The notes beneath the pieces were generated by a model, which saw only the letters and a list, made by a program, of their open reading frames with translations, had not been told where the DNA came from and ran no database searches. The translations under genes were made by a program, and so were the position numbers. Of a stretch of DNA of 64,000 bases, positions 62,561 to 64,000 are shown one piece after another. The stretch comes from Cristatella mucedo. Taxonomy: Eukaryota > Bryozoa > Phylactolaemata > Cristatellidae. Position 1 is the stretch's first letter. The number at the start of each line of letters is the position of its first letter. The stretch covers positions 62,001-126,000 of the forward strand of contig WPIO01000148.1 of assembly GCA_009760855.2 (NCBI GenBank), given 5' to 3'.

Positions 62561-63174
62561 CCTTTTCGAGCCCGTGTGCTCACACCAATAGGGGGAGAGG
62601 AGGCAGGGAGACTCACGAGACTCCTGCCTCTCTATATCTCTACCCACATACATCGACCAAGCAGCAGTCAGAGCCTGCACAGCAGACCTCCAATGGCAGT
62701 CAAGGACCACTGCAGTGCTTGTGCAAGACATGCCTCCGAAGTCTACCAGCTGCCGAACCAAATATGTCGCCACGCCACTCGTACACGGGCAGCAGGGTAC
62801 AGCAGCTATGACACGGTCAGCAACAGCTAGGGTCACAGCCCCAGACGTGCCGAGCGGCCCCATCACCCACCCACCTAGCTGAGCAGATGCTGGGCACCAA
62901 AGGCCGCACAGCGGCAGGTCAGGCCCAACGCCTAACATATATAAGGGAGCCTGGAGGACACAGCCTGACCTGTGTAGCACCGCACGTCGCCGAAACCACC
63001 TGGCAGCATGCACTGTGAGCAGTAACCATGACTTCCGTCTTCGGCGACTTTCGTATTCTAAAGGCTGCCGTGAGTGGGGGGGTCACCAAAAGTCCGGTTT
63101 GATCACACCGCCCAGTTAGGGCTTAATTTGGACAGCAGCAGAGGTGAGGCCTGCACGCTTTTAAACAGCATGCA
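62561..63174. other. No firm gene
   Basis: A minus frame of 183 codons (62462-63013) gains much of its length from the GT repeat; its start (MHAARWFRRRAVLHRSG) has no motif. Confidence 0.3.
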
Positions 63175-63417
63175 GTGCCTCCATTTCAAGCAAAAGTCGG
63201 CTGCAAACGACGGGTCTCTGAGCAGCAGCTGCTGCCACTGCTGCTGCTCGAAGACCTGCCGATTCAAAATAACATGGAAGTGTCAGCCGACAGCACAAAA
63301 GACAATCAGCAGATGTCAGCTGCCACTTATTGGCATGGCATAATTGCCAGAATCTGCAAGCCACCGGATGAGGTGGCAGTATCACAGCCTTGCAATGCTG
63401 AAGCAGCATCAATATGA
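63175..63417 (+). CDS. Possible short ORF or last exon, unknown
   Basis: Eighty codons from ATG 63175 to TGA 63415. The second half (MEVSADSTKDNQQMSAATY, WHGIIARICKPPDEVAV) looks coding; the first includes a CTG-rich run (QQLLPLLLLEDLP). An acceptor CTGAGCAG at 63222 could start an exon. No family is recognised. Confidence 0.25.
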   Translation: MPPFQAKVGCKRRVSEQQLLPLLLLEDLPIQNNMEVSADSTKDNQQMSAATYWHGIIARICKPPDEVAVSQPCNAEAASI

Positions 63418-64000
63418 TGCTAGCACTTCCATTGCTCTAGCCACAACACAGTATTAGCCATGGAACTAGGAAGCAGCCAAAGATCAACTGCTGAAGCTTA
63501 CAGTGAGACGAAAGGCCTCCTCTGTCACTTGTATACTGAGTGAGCTTGGCCACAGGCTTTCGACAGACCCATCATGAATCAGTCGGCAGTCTACTTCAAC
63601 AAGGCTGCATCCTTAACAAACAACGGTATCCTTAATCACTAGCCGAGCCACATCCTTGATGATAGACCTTAACGAAAACTATGCATGCTCCATCGTGGAC
63701 GACCAGCCAGGCTGCATCCTTAACGACTAGCTTATTTCTGTATCCTTAATAATTAGCTGGCATCCACGTCGTCATCGCCAGGTCAGTGTATGTACGGCCA
63801 AGTCACGTGCTGCCACGCAGCAACGCAGCGTTCAAACTCCGAAGGTAGGCCTCATGCACAGCTCTGACGAACGACTCGTCGTTCTGCAAGTCAGACTGAC
63901 ATGACTCAATGAGCTAGCTCTAATGAGGTACATACCACACCCGCAAGCGCGCACACAGGAAGAAGGATACTGCAGCATAACCACAGACAATGTAGAAAGT
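63418..64000. other. No gene seen; ATCCTTAA words
   Basis: GCATCCTTAAC, TATCCTTAATCACTAG, CACATCCTTGATGATAG and TATCCTTAATAATTAG recur at 63605-63760, a loose repeat. One CACGTG at 63805. Confidence 0.4.

Overview
This is a stretch of animal nuclear DNA. The evidence is spliced exons with GT/AG borders, dispersed retrotransposons and long microsatellites; no bacterial gene organisation is visible. Two exons match animal genes: the first coding exon of REXO2 (minus strand, 1247-1435) and the bHLH exon of MLX (minus strand, 22461-22745). The LINEs belong to the L2 clade of the CR1/L2 group, which suggests an invertebrate metazoan. I cannot name the species. || Most of the window is retrotransposon debris. 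Two L2-clade LINE families dominate. I call them L2-A (3' end: a double hairpin AAAGCGCC...GGCGCTTT followed by an ATT repeat) and L2-B (3' end GGAGATACATTACATTAC, a TTACA-type repeat). Copies lie on both strands, are mostly 5'-truncated and are often nested. tRNA-headed SINEs come in two groups. SINE-1 carries an L2-A-like 3' hairpin. SINE-2 has another conserved core (GCAAGCAGTGGTGA). || Layout. 1-1000 L2-A; 1247-1435 REXO2 exon 1; 3024-4919 L2-B; 5850-6560 old L2 tails; 7341-7487 a GA repeat followed by a perfect 34-bp stem-loop; 8686-12285 a run of L2-A and L2-B copies; 12292-12417 a candidate exon; 14238-14313 a small, well bordered exon; 17341-20771 L2 copies, one flanked by a 95-bp duplication; 20985-21310 a minisatellite; 22461-22780 the MLX exon with a double E-box (CACGTG-N5-CACGTG) just upstream; 24533-25200 both SINE groups around a YY1/E-box cluster; 25840-26003 a CT repeat; 27408-30240 L2 copies and a GC-rich island; 30241-35630 a composite L2-B plus L2-A insertion inside a minus-strand L2-A copy; 37240-41030 mostly unique, partly GC-rich DNA with a possible promoter and exon at 40211-40404; 41080-46985 nested L2 and SINE copies; 47586-51065 mostly unique DNA with weak candidate exons; 51743-52822 an L2-A copy joined to a 13-bp minisatellite; 53282-54590 candidate exons and an LTR-like segment; 54622-60755 dense nested L2 copies; 61395-64000 unique DNA with one candidate exon and long GA and GT repeats. 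|| The recognised genes do not form an operon or cluster. REXO2 and MLX each contribute one exon and their other exons are not visible, so introns are long and repeat-filled. The most interesting items are the carbohydrate-response-element-like double E-box in the MLX gene (MLX is a subunit of the factor that binds such elements), the composite LINE insertion with a target-site duplication and a fused 892-codon frame, and the sharing of a 3' hairpin between LINE L2-A and SINE-1.
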